A stretch of DNA of 34,234 nt, taken from NCBI GenBank assembly GCA_002348385.1, contig DEBD01000046.1:2001-36234 (forward strand), read 5' to 3'. The position numbers and the translations under genes are program-made. Shown here one piece after another: positions 16,400 to 23,570 of the stretch. The notes below the pieces were generated by a model. The model worked only from the letters and a program-made list of their open reading frames with translations. It had not been told where the DNA came from and ran no database searches. This stretch comes from Gammaproteobacteria bacterium UBA2965 (GTDB taxonomy: Bacteria; Pseudomonadota; Gammaproteobacteria; Pseudomonadales; Azotimanducaceae). Positions within the stretch are counted from its first letter, which is position 1. The number at the start of each line of letters is the position of its first letter.

Positions 16400-16906
16400 C
16401 TATTCGGGTTCTTCCCAATCCACATTCAACCGGCCATTGGCCAGGTCTACTCCGACCACATGGCGTTCTACAAAGGGAATCAGGCACTCCCCATGCTCGC
16501 CTTCAACCACGACCACGGGGTGAGCGCCTGTGTCCATCAGATAGCTGATCCAGCCGAGCCGCCTGCCCCGCTGATCGACCACTTCCAGGCCCTCCAAGTC
16601 GCGCCAGTAGTATTCCTCCTCCTCCGGGTCCGGCAGCACGGCCCGTCGCACCCCCAACTGAGTGCCGGTGAGCGCCGCCGCTCCATTGCGATCGTCTACA
16701 CCGGGGAACAGGGCCACCAGGCCGGAGCCATGCGCCCGGACGGACTGCGGATGAGCTTCCCGCCATCTGGCTTCGTTCTGCAGCAGCCAGGGACCATAGT
16801 CAGCCAGGTTGCCAGGCGGTTCGGTAAAGGAATTGACGCGGACCCAGCCCTTAACTCCGTAAGGACCGCCGATGGAACCCACAATGACGATTTCGTCGCC
16901 GTCCAT
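16400..16906 (-). CDS. rimM: 16S rRNA processing protein RimM
   Basis: 168 aa from the ATG at 16906, preceded by a strong GGAGGGGAG. The longer frame to 16990 would run into rpsP and has an unfamiliar N-terminus. RimM binds S19 and helps mature the 30S head. The N-terminal RimM domain contains 'GSIGGPYGVKGWVRVNSFTE'. The C-terminal PRC-barrel follows with 'EEEYYWRDLEGLEVVDQRG' and ends in 'IPFVERHVVGVDLANGRLNV'. It lies in the canonical position between rpsP and trmD. Confidence 0.96.
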   Translation of the reverse strand: MDGDEIVIVGSIGGPYGVKGWVRVNSFTEPPGNLADYGPWLLQNEARWREAHPQSVRAHGSGLVALFPGVDDRNGAAALTGTQLGVRRAVLPDPEEEEYYWRDLEGLEVVDQRGRRLGWISYLMDTGAHPVVVVEGEHGECLIPFVERHVVGVDLANGRLNVDWEEPE

Positions 16907-16943
16907 CTCCCCTCCAGGGGAAAACGCATCAGCGCGGGAAGGC

Positions 16944-17225
16944 TTACTCTGCTGCTGCGGCTTCGGCAGGCTGGACGTCGGCGTTGGCACGCGCGCGCTT
17001 GATCAACTTGGTCACCATTTCGGAGGGTTGTGCACCCACGCCGAGCCAGTGATCCACCCGCTCGAGGTCGATGCGCAGTTCTTCTTCCGCGCCCCTGGCC
17101 ACCGGATTGTAGAAGCCGACACGCTCCACAAAGCGACCATCACGCTTGGCTGCCCGATCGGCAACCGTGATGTGATAGAAAGGGTTCTTCTTGGACCCGT
17201 GCCGCGCCAGGCGAATGGTGACCAT
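16944..17225 (-). CDS. rpsP: 30S ribosomal protein S16
   Basis: 93 aa. The N-terminus 'MVTIRLARHGSKKNPFYHIT' is typical of S16, followed by 'VADRAAKRDGRFVERVGFYN' and 'LRIDLERVDHWLGVGAQPSE'. A short Ala/Glu-rich tail extends beyond the core, as in several gammaproteobacteria. First gene of the operon; a good promoter lies directly upstream (17259-17286). Confidence 0.97.
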   Translation of the reverse strand: MVTIRLARHGSKKNPFYHITVADRAAKRDGRFVERVGFYNPVARGAEEELRIDLERVDHWLGVGAQPSEMVTKLIKRARANADVQPAEAAAAE

Positions 17226-17258
17226 GAATTGCGTTATCCCGTAGGCGAAAGGCGCGCC

Positions 17259-17286
17259 ATTTTATAGCAACCGCGCCTTGAATCAA
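17259..17286 (-). promoter_or_regulatory. Sigma-70-type promoter for rpsP operon
   Basis: On the minus strand TTGATT (17286-17281) is followed after 16 bp by TAAAAT (17264-17259). It lies between ffh and rpsP, 34 bp before the rpsP start codon, as expected for the rpsP-rimM-trmD-rplS operon. Confidence 0.6.
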
Positions 17287-17315
17287 GCGGGCCGCCAACG
17301 CGCCGCAGCCCTGGT

Positions 17316-18692
17316 CTAGCGCCTGCCCCGGGGCCGGGGGGCCTGCCCGCCCTGCATAGCCTGCATGCCGCGCATCATCTTCTCCATCCCCCCTTTGCGG
17401 GTGACCTTCTTCATCATTTTCTGCATCTGCTTGTGCTGCTTTAGAAGACGATTGACGTCCGGAACCTGGGTGCCACTGCCCCTGGCGATGCGCTGCTTGC
17501 GAGAGCCGTTGATCACGTCGGGAAAACGGCGTTCGTGCGGCGTCATGGAATCGATGATCACGCCCATTTTCACGAACAACCCGTCATCCAGTTGCGCCTG
17601 AGCGTTCGCGGGCAGCTGGCCCATGCCCGGGAGCTTGTCCACCATACTTCCGACCCCGCCCATGTTCGCCATCTGCTTGAGCTGCTCGCGGAAGTCCTCC
17701 AGGTCAAACTTCTTACCTCGCTGGATCTTACGTGCCAGCTTCTGGGCCTGGCGTTTGTCGACCTTGCGTTCCGCCTCTTCGATAAGCGTGAGCACATCGC
17801 CCATACCCAGGATGCGCGAGGCCAGGCGGTCGGGATGAAATGGCTCGAGAGCGTCTACCTTTTCACCCATGCCGATGAACTTGATGGGCTTGCCGGTGAT
17901 GGCACGTACCGACAACGCTGCGCCGCCACGCGCATCGCCGTCCGCCTTGGCCAGAACGACCCCGGTCAGAGTGAGCGCGTCGTTGAACGCCTTAGCCGTA
18001 TTCGCCGCGTCCTGACCGGTCATGGCATCGACCACGAACAGGGTTTCCACAGGCATCAGCTGCTGCTGCAGGGCCTGAATCTCGGCCATCATCTCCTGGT
18101 CGATGGCTTGCCGACCAGCGGTGTCCACCAACAGCACGTCTGCAAATTGCGTCTTCGCCTCTTCTACGGCGCGCCGGGCGATGGCAGCCGGCTCCTCCTG
18201 GGCCGTGGACGGGATGAAATAGGCGTCCACCTCACCCGCCAGTGTCTCGAGTTGCTCGATGGCGGCCGGCCGGTAGACGTCGGCACTCACCACCGCCACC
18301 TTCTTCTTTTCCCGTTCCTTCAGGAACAAGGCGAGCTTTGCCACCGTGGTCGTTTTGCCCGCACCCTGCAATCCGGCCATGAGCACCACCGCGGGGGGCG
18401 TGGTAGCCAGATTGAGGGCGTCGTTGGCATCGCCCATCACGTGCACCAGTTCCTCGTGCACGATCTTCACGAACGCCTGACCTGGATTCAGCTCCGCCCC
18501 GACGGCCTGGCCCAGCGCTCGCATCTTCACTCGATCGATGAACTCGCGAACCACGTTCAGAGCGACGTCGGCTTCCAGCAGCGCCACCCGAACATCCCGC
18601 AGCGCCCCCCCTACGTTGTCTTCGGTCAGGCGGGCCTTCCCGGACATACCCTTGAGCGTTTGGGTTAGGCGATCAGACAAACTATCGAACAT
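17316..18692 (-). CDS. ffh: Signal recognition particle protein Ffh
   Basis: 458 aa from the ATG at 18692 (standard start MFDSLSDRLTQTL). GTPase that with 4.5S RNA targets membrane proteins to FtsY and the Sec translocon. The N domain spans about 1-95. The G domain has P-loop 'GLQGAGKTTTVAKLA', 'VVSADVYRPAAIEQLETLA', 'LLVDTAGRQAIDQEMM' and 'VVLAKADGDARGGAALS'. The methionine-rich M domain ends the protein ('QKMMKKVTRKGGMEKMMRGM'). It is divergent from ypjD, a conserved arrangement. A perfect TATAAT (18731-18726) lies upstream with a poor -35. Confidence 0.98.
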   Translation of the reverse strand: MFDSLSDRLTQTLKGMSGKARLTEDNVGGALRDVRVALLEADVALNVVREFIDRVKMRALGQAVGAELNPGQAFVKIVHEELVHVMGDANDALNLATTPPAVVLMAGLQGAGKTTTVAKLALFLKEREKKKVAVVSADVYRPAAIEQLETLAGEVDAYFIPSTAQEEPAAIARRAVEEAKTQFADVLLVDTAGRQAIDQEMMAEIQALQQQLMPVETLFVVDAMTGQDAANTAKAFNDALTLTGVVLAKADGDARGGAALSVRAITGKPIKFIGMGEKVDALEPFHPDRLASRILGMGDVLTLIEEAERKVDKRQAQKLARKIQRGKKFDLEDFREQLKQMANMGGVGSMVDKLPGMGQLPANAQAQLDDGLFVKMGVIIDSMTPHERRFPDVINGSRKQRIARGSGTQVPDVNRLLKQHKQMQKMMKKVTRKGGMEKMMRGMQAMQGGQAPRPRGRR

Positions 18693-18725
18693 ATAGGCGT
18701 GACACTCGCTGGCTGAAGCGCGCGA

Positions 18726-18731
18726 ATTATA
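18726..18731 (-). promoter_or_regulatory. -10 element upstream of ffh
   Basis: Perfect TATAAT on the minus strand, 34 bp before the ffh start codon. No good -35 hexamer is seen 16-18 bp upstream (AACCCT at 17). Confidence 0.4.
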
Positions 18732-18796
18732 GCCCTTCACGCCCAAACAGGGTTATGCGAAACTCCAACGAACGGGCACTTGATGAATAATCGTTA

Positions 18797-19612
18797 ATGA
18801 TTGCCACCACATTGGAGCTCACCGCAGGGCTGGCCGCGGGAGTCTGCTACCTGCTCGCCGCCATCACCCTCGCCCGTCGCGTCAACCAGGCCAAACCCAT
18901 CACCAACCAGGCGGCCATGGGGTTCGCCCTGCCGGGGGTGGTTCTGCATGGGCTGGTGGCTTACCTGGCCATAGACACACCAGAGGGTATCGATCTAGGC
19001 ATCCAGTCATCTGCGGTGCTGGTGACCTGGGTCATGGCCGCGTTCGTGCTGACGGCGTCCACGCGCATTCCGGTAGCCAGCCTGCTCATACTGGTACTTC
19101 CTATTGCGCTGGTGGCCCTGCTGACACATTTAACCGGCGATTCCTCGGTAGAGGCGCGCACGCAGTTGTCACCCCAACTCGCCCTGCATGTGCTGAGCTC
19201 CATCGTTGCCTACAGCATTCTGTTCATGGCGGCCTGCCAGTCGTTGGTGCTGGCGTTACAGGAACGCAACCTGCGCGGCCGCCAGGGCATCGCGCTGATT
19301 CGCCTGCTGCCGCCCCTGGAGACCATGGAGACGCTACTGTTCTCCATGTTGTGGGCCGGCATTGGGCTGTTGAGCATCTCCATCATCAGCGGCTTTGTCT
19401 ACCTGGATGACATGTTCGCGCAGCATGTGGTACACCACACGGTGCTCTCCAGCGCCGCATGGATAATGTACGCGGTGCTGCTGGCAGGCCATTACTACGC
19501 CGGATGGCGTGGACCCAGGGCCGTGCGCTGGACGCTGTTTGCGTTCGCTCTCCTGGTGCTCGGCTATTTCGGTAGCAAATTCGTCCTGGAGATCATTCTG
19601 CAAGGGCAATGA
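18797..19612 (+). CDS. ypjD: YpjD-like inner-membrane protein (cytochrome c assembly/CcsA family)
   Basis: 271 aa, very hydrophobic, with about eight membrane segments. The conserved C-terminal half has 'LHVLSSIVAYSILFMAACQS', 'LLPPLETMETLLFSMLWAGI' and a histidine pair in 'AQHVVHHTVLSSAAWIMYAV'. These match the YpjD branch of the CcmC/CcsA family. The branch shares histidines with haem-handling proteins, but its function is not established. It is divergent from ffh, and its stop overlaps the start of the CNNM gene as ATGA, so the two form an operon. No Shine-Dalgarno is obvious. Confidence 0.9.
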   Translation: MIATTLELTAGLAAGVCYLLAAITLARRVNQAKPITNQAAMGFALPGVVLHGLVAYLAIDTPEGIDLGIQSSAVLVTWVMAAFVLTASTRIPVASLLILVLPIALVALLTHLTGDSSVEARTQLSPQLALHVLSSIVAYSILFMAACQSLVLALQERNLRGRQGIALIRLLPPLETMETLLFSMLWAGIGLLSISIISGFVYLDDMFAQHVVHHTVLSSAAWIMYAVLLAGHYYAGWRGPRAVRWTLFAFALLVLGYFGSKFVLEIILQGQ

Positions 19613-20913
19613 CACCCACTGAATTCCCCGCCGCCGCGTTATTCGCCATGATCCTGATTCTCACCGGGCTGTCGGCGTTCTTTTCCGGATCCGAAACGGC
19701 AATGATGGCGCTGAACCGCTATCGCCTGCGGCACCTCGTAAAACAGCGCCACCGCGGCGCCCGCGAGGCGAACCGATTGCTGAGGCGACCCGATCGTCTG
19801 CTCGGCGTCATCCTGATCGGGAACAACCTGGTTAATTTCACTGCGGCGAGCCTGGCCACCGTGATCGGGCTGCAACTGTTCGGCACTGCGGGCGTTGTCC
19901 TTGCGCCCATCGTGCTGACCATCTTCTTTCTCATCTTTGCCGAGGTGGCGCCCAAAACCATCGCCGCAAGGACTCCGGAGCGGCTGGCGTTTCCGGCATC
20001 GCACGTATTGCAGCCGCTGTTGAAGCTGCTCTATCCGGGCGTGGTATTCATCAACGCCATCGCAAACTTCATCGTGCGGCCGCTGCTGCCACCCGAAGCC
20101 GAGGACGAGCATGACGACAACCTGAGCGTGGAGGAGCTACGCACGGTAGTGAACGAGGGTGTTGGCATCGAGGGACAGGGGCAGAACATGCTGCTGGGCG
20201 TACTCGATCTGGAGAACGTCACCGTCAACGACATCATGGTGCCCCGGGGCGAAATAGTGGGCATCGACGTTGACGACGACATGCCCGACATCCTGCAGAT
20301 TCTGGCCAACAGCCAGCACACCCGATTGCCTGTCTACAAAGACAACATCAACAACATTCTGGGCATGCTGCACCTGCGTCGGGTCGCACGTTACCTGCCG
20401 AAAAAAGAACGGGAAGAAGATCTGACCAAGGCGGATCTCATGGCGCTGACCAGCGAGCCCTACTACGTACCCGAAGGCACGCCGCTGCAAGTTCAGCTGA
20501 TCAACTTTCAGAAAGAGAAGCGCCGCATTGCCTTGGTAGTGGACGAGTACGGCGACGTGGAAGGCATCGTTACGCTGGAAGACATCCTGGAAGAAATCGT
20601 CGGCGAGTTCACCACGGACTTCGCCTCAAAGATGCCGGAAATCCACCCGCAAGAGGACGGCTCGTATTTCATCGACGGTATGGCCCTGCTGCGCGACATC
20701 AATCGGACGCTGACCTGGGATCTCCCCACCCACGGGCCCAAGACCCTGAACGGGCTGGTGCTAGAGCACCTGGAGACCATTCCCGAGAGCAACCTGTGCC
20801 TGAAGATCGACGACTATCTCGTGGAGACGGTGCACATCAAAGACAACGTCATAAAGAACATCAAGGTCACCCACCAGCCGGATCCGGAAGTCAGCCCGAC
20901 CAGCGACGATTGA
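19609..20913 (+). CDS. corB: CNNM/CorB-type transporter (HlyC/CorC family)
   Basis: 434 aa with the full CNNM layout. A DUF21 membrane domain (about 1-190) contains 'LSAFFSGSETAMMALNRYRL' and 'EVAPKTIAARTPERLAFPAS'. A CBS pair (about 205-330) includes 'NDIMVPRGEIVGIDVDDDMP' and 'IALVVDEYGDVEGIVTLEDI'. A C-terminal CorC_HlyC transporter-associated domain (about 345-420) has 'SYFIDGMALLRDINRTL'. Family members are linked to Mg2+ and Co2+ efflux. It overlaps ypjD by 4 nt upstream and the convergent leuA 3' end by 23 nt. Confidence 0.93.
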   Translation: MTPTEFPAAALFAMILILTGLSAFFSGSETAMMALNRYRLRHLVKQRHRGAREANRLLRRPDRLLGVILIGNNLVNFTAASLATVIGLQLFGTAGVVLAPIVLTIFFLIFAEVAPKTIAARTPERLAFPASHVLQPLLKLLYPGVVFINAIANFIVRPLLPPEAEDEHDDNLSVEELRTVVNEGVGIEGQGQNMLLGVLDLENVTVNDIMVPRGEIVGIDVDDDMPDILQILANSQHTRLPVYKDNINNILGMLHLRRVARYLPKKEREEDLTKADLMALTSEPYYVPEGTPLQVQLINFQKEKRRIALVVDEYGDVEGIVTLEDILEEIVGEFTTDFASKMPEIHPQEDGSYFIDGMALLRDINRTLTWDLPTHGPKTLNGLVLEHLETIPESNLCLKIDDYLVETVHIKDNVIKNIKVTHQPDPEVSPTSDD

Positions 20914-22582
20914 GCGCGGAGACAATGGCGTTGAGCGAAGCGGTGATGGTATTTCTGCTCACACCCACGCCGATACAGCGACCATCGCCGTCGTCGATTG
21001 CGACAATACTGATCGCTTGAGCGTCCTTACCAGTGGACATGGCGTGCTCATGGTAGTCCACGATATTCAGGGGCTCGTTGAGCGTCTCTACCATCCCGTT
21101 AACAAAGGCCTCGATGGGGCCGCTGCCCTCACCTTCGATGGTCACCTTGCTCTGCGCCACCTCCACATGGGCAACGCACCGCTGATCGTCGCTTCGGCCC
21201 ATCAGCAGATCATAGTCAAGGAGCCGATAGGGCCCCTCGTCACACACGTACTCGTCCAGCAACGCCTGCAGGATCTCTTCGACTTTTATCTCACGGTCGA
21301 GGCGTTCGGTAAGACGCTGCACTAGCGAGCTGAATTCCACCAACATCTCTTTGGGCAATGAGATGCCGTAGTACTCTTCGAGCAGAAAACCAACACCACC
21401 CTTACCCGACTGGCTGTTGACGCGCACGGTCTCCTTGTACGAAGCGCCTACGTCCGCAGGGTCGATCGGCAGGTAGGGCACCTCCCAATGCTCGCGGTCC
21501 ACCTTGGCCATGCCTTTTCTGATGGCATCCTGATGTGATCCGGAAAAGGCCGTGAACACCAGGTCGCCCGCATACGGGTGGCGTTCGTGTATTGGCAGCT
21601 TGTTGATGGCCTCCACGGTTTCGCGGATCTGCGGCATGTTGCGGAAATCCAGCTCGGGGTCCACGCCCTGACTGAACAGGTTCATTGCCACGGTGACGAT
21701 GTCGCAGTTGCCGGTGCGCTCGCCGTTCCCGAACAGCGTACCCTCGACGCGCTCGGCACCTGCCATCACCGCAAGCTCAGTGGCTGCGATGCCGGTACCC
21801 CGGTCGTTGTGCGTGTGCAAGCTGATCACCGCGGCCTCGCGGCGGGGAAAGTTACGGCAAAAATACTCGATCTGATCGGCGTAGATGTTGGGAGTCGCCA
21901 TTTCCACGGTGGACGGCAGATTGATAATCATGGGCGCCCGTGCTGTCGCGCCCCACTCGTCTGCAACCGCGGTGCAGATCTCAACCGCGAAATCGAGTTC
22001 GGTGCCGGTAAACGACTCGGGCGAGTACTCGAAGGTCACATTGGCATCGAGACTTGCCAAGCCTTCCTTAACCACCCGGGTGCCCACCACAGCGAGATCT
22101 ATGATCCCCTGACGATCCATCTGGAACACCACTCGGCGCTGCAGCTCCGAGGTGGAGTTGTAAAGGTGGAAAATCACATCGGCGGCACCATCCAGCGCCT
22201 CCACCGTTCGTTCGATCAACTCCGGTCTGGCCTGGCACAGCACCTGCACCGCCACCCCTTCGGGAATCCGGCCCTCATCGATGATGCGACGAATGAAATC
22301 AAAATCGGGCTGGGATGCGGCCGGGAAACCCACCTCGATCTCGGCAAACCCCACTTCCAGCAGCAGTTCGAACATGCGCAGCTTTTCGTCCACGTTCATG
22401 GGGTCTATCAACGCCTGATTGCCATCGCGCAAATCCACGCTGCACCAGCGCGGCGCGCGTTCGATGGTTCGGCTCGGCCACTGCCGGTCCTGCAACATTA
22501 CCGGCTCAAAACGCTTGTATTTTTGGAACGGCATGGCATTCGGTGACCTGCCAGCCGCTGGATGATTGATCTTTTCGCTCAT
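20891..22582 (-). CDS. leuA: 2-isopropylmalate synthase
   Basis: 563 aa from the ATG at 22582, the longer LeuA type found in Pseudomonas and actinobacteria. It condenses 2-ketoisovalerate with acetyl-CoA, the committed step to leucine. The catalytic HMGL-like domain has 'RWCSVDLRDGNQALIDPM' and the metal ligands in 'ISLHTHNDRGTGIAATELAV', followed by 'EGTLFGNGERTGNCDIVTVA'. The C-terminal LeuA regulatory domain (about 430-560) implies leucine feedback inhibition. A leucine-rich leader peptide and strong promoter lie upstream, so attenuation by leucine supply is likely. It stands alone: leuB, leuC and leuD are not in the window. Confidence 0.96.
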   Translation of the reverse strand: MSEKINHPAAGRSPNAMPFQKYKRFEPVMLQDRQWPSRTIERAPRWCSVDLRDGNQALIDPMNVDEKLRMFELLLEVGFAEIEVGFPAASQPDFDFIRRIIDEGRIPEGVAVQVLCQARPELIERTVEALDGAADVIFHLYNSTSELQRRVVFQMDRQGIIDLAVVGTRVVKEGLASLDANVTFEYSPESFTGTELDFAVEICTAVADEWGATARAPMIINLPSTVEMATPNIYADQIEYFCRNFPRREAAVISLHTHNDRGTGIAATELAVMAGAERVEGTLFGNGERTGNCDIVTVAMNLFSQGVDPELDFRNMPQIRETVEAINKLPIHERHPYAGDLVFTAFSGSHQDAIRKGMAKVDREHWEVPYLPIDPADVGASYKETVRVNSQSGKGGVGFLLEEYYGISLPKEMLVEFSSLVQRLTERLDREIKVEEILQALLDEYVCDEGPYRLLDYDLLMGRSDDQRCVAHVEVAQSKVTIEGEGSGPIEAFVNGMVETLNEPLNIVDYHEHAMSTGKDAQAISIVAIDDGDGRCIGVGVSRNTITASLNAIVSALNRRWSG

Positions 22583-22688
22583 GGTTGCTTGCCTTCGATC
22601 TGGACGTGCCAAAGGCCGCCATATCGGATGATATATCGACTGTGTCTTGGGGGATGAGCGGGCGCGAAGCCCAATTTTTGTATAGATA

Positions 22689-22705
22689 TGCCAGCTACGC
22701 TGGCA
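22689..22705 (-). promoter_or_regulatory. Hairpin overlapping end of the leuA leader peptide
   Basis: Perfect 7-bp stem TGCCAGC-TAC-GCTGGCA covering the last leucine codon and the stop of the leader ORF. A ribosome stalled at the leucine codons would affect it. No U-run follows on the leuA strand, so it is not itself a terminator. Confidence 0.55.
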
Positions 22706-22760
22706 GTCGTAGCAGCGCCAGGAGGACTCGAAGCGAGTTGGATGGAGTAATTGGCATCAT
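22695..22760 (-). CDS. leuL: leuA leader peptide (predicted attenuator)
   Basis: A 21-codon ORF, too short for standard gene callers, 112 bp upstream of leuA on the same strand. It starts with two consecutive ATGs and contains LRVLLALLRLP: six leucine codons (CTT, CTC, CTG, CTG, CTA, CTG) within 11 codons, a leucine-attenuator signature. The stop (22697-22695) lies in a 7-bp hairpin. The predicted transcription start (about 22763) is only about 3 nt before the first ATG, so the leader mRNA may be leaderless; no Shine-Dalgarno is present. The composition and position are clear. The regulatory mechanism is inferred. Confidence 0.75.
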   Translation of the reverse strand: MMPITPSNSLRVLLALLRLPA

Positions 22761-22769
22761 GACGCGCGG

Positions 22770-22798
22770 ACTATAGCTACGAAATGCTCCCTTGCCAA
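22770..22798 (-). promoter_or_regulatory. Sigma-70 promoter for leuA
   Basis: On the minus strand TTGGCA (22798-22793) is followed after 17 bp by TATAGT (22775-22770); each hexamer matches consensus at 5 of 6 positions. It is the best promoter match in the window and predicts a start near 22763. Confidence 0.75.
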
Positions 22799-22821
22799 GC
22801 AGCCCCACGTCGCGGCGATCA

Positions 22822-22854
22822 TTCACGCGACTTTCACGATCTCTCTGCCAGGAT
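22822..22854 (+). promoter_or_regulatory. Direct-repeat box and -10 upstream of the response regulator
   Basis: TTCAC (22822-22826), 6 nt, TTCAC (22833-22837), 11 nt, then CAGGAT (22849-22854). This predicts a start near 22861 and a 27-nt leader before ATG 22888. The same geometry occurs upstream of folE2, the NTF2 gene and the desaturase. It is the likely binding site of the OmpR-type regulator encoded downstream, which would then be autoregulated. The -10 here is the weakest of the four. Confidence 0.6.
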
Positions 22855-22887
22855 TACCCTAAACAGCGGGTGGAAACAAAGCACCAG

Positions 22888-23565
22888 ATGATGGGCACAA
22901 GCAGCATATTGCTAGTTGAAGACAATCAGGATCTCGCGGAAACCGTGGGGGACTTTCTTGAATCCCAGGGCTTCGTAGTGGATTACGCTGGAGATGGTCG
23001 CACGGCCTTGCACCTCGCCAGCTCCGAGACCTTCGATGCCATTGTGCTGGACATCATGCTACCGGGCCTCAGCGGACTGGAAGTGTGCCAACGGCTACGC
23101 GCCGAAGCACATCTTGCCACGCCCATAATCATGCTCACGGCGCGTGACCAGTTGGACGACAAACTCAAGGGTTTCGACGTGGGCGCAGACGACTACCTGG
23201 TGAAACCGTTCGACCTACCCGAACTGGCAGCCCGGGTAGGCGCACTGATCCGACGCAAACGCGGTGTCACGAACGTATACGAGCTCGGCGGGTTGCGCTT
23301 GAACGCCGACACCATGGAGGTATGGCGGGGTGACACTGAAATCAAACTGTCCAAGACGCTGTTCGACATCCTGCAGATCCTGATGCGGGAGTCTCCCGCC
23401 ATTGTGCCCAGAGCCACCATCGAGCGCGAATGCTGGGGCGACGACCTGCCAGACAGCGACACCTTGCGCAGCCACCTCTACAACCTGCGTCGTGCGGTTG
23501 ATCGACCCTTCGACGAAGCCCTGATCGAGACGCTGCCTGGGCGCGGGTATCGCATTCGCACCTGA
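22888..23565 (+). CDS. OmpR/PhoP-family two-component response regulator
   Basis: 225 aa from the ATG at 22888 (a second ATG follows at once). The frame opens upstream at a TTG, but that would add 32 atypical residues. Receiver domain (about 6-120): acidic pair Glu11/Asp12 in 'LLVEDNQDL', phospho-acceptor Asp55 in 'IVLDIMLPGLSG', Thr84 in 'IIMLTARD' and Lys106 in 'DDYLVKPFDLPEL'. The C-terminal winged helix (about 128-223) ends 'LIETLPGRGYRIRT'. The photolyase gene follows after 5 bp, so they are probably co-transcribed. No kinase gene is adjacent; the only candidate in the window is the convergent one at 25957-27264. Likely autoregulated through the repeat at 22822. Confidence 0.94.
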   Translation: MMGTSSILLVEDNQDLAETVGDFLESQGFVVDYAGDGRTALHLASSETFDAIVLDIMLPGLSGLEVCQRLRAEAHLATPIIMLTARDQLDDKLKGFDVGADDYLVKPFDLPELAARVGALIRRKRGVTNVYELGGLRLNADTMEVWRGDTEIKLSKTLFDILQILMRESPAIVPRATIERECWGDDLPDSDTLRSHLYNLRRAVDRPFDEALIETLPGRGYRIRT

Positions 23566-23570
23566 ACGCC

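Noticed and set aside
18736..18740. Single TTCAC upstream of ypjD/ffh as another regulon site
   Set aside because: No second half-site at 11 bp in either direction; likewise TTCAC at 3011-3015 near ygfZ stands alone.
21578..22546. 322-codon plus-strand frame inside leuA
   Set aside because: Antisense shadow of leuA; His/Arg-rich with no family features.
22660..22679. Plus-strand GGGC-GCGAA-GCCC followed by AATTTTT, terminator-like
   Set aside because: The T-run is on the strand opposite leuA and no plus-strand gene ends here; the stem is only 4 bp. It cannot serve as the leuA attenuator terminator.
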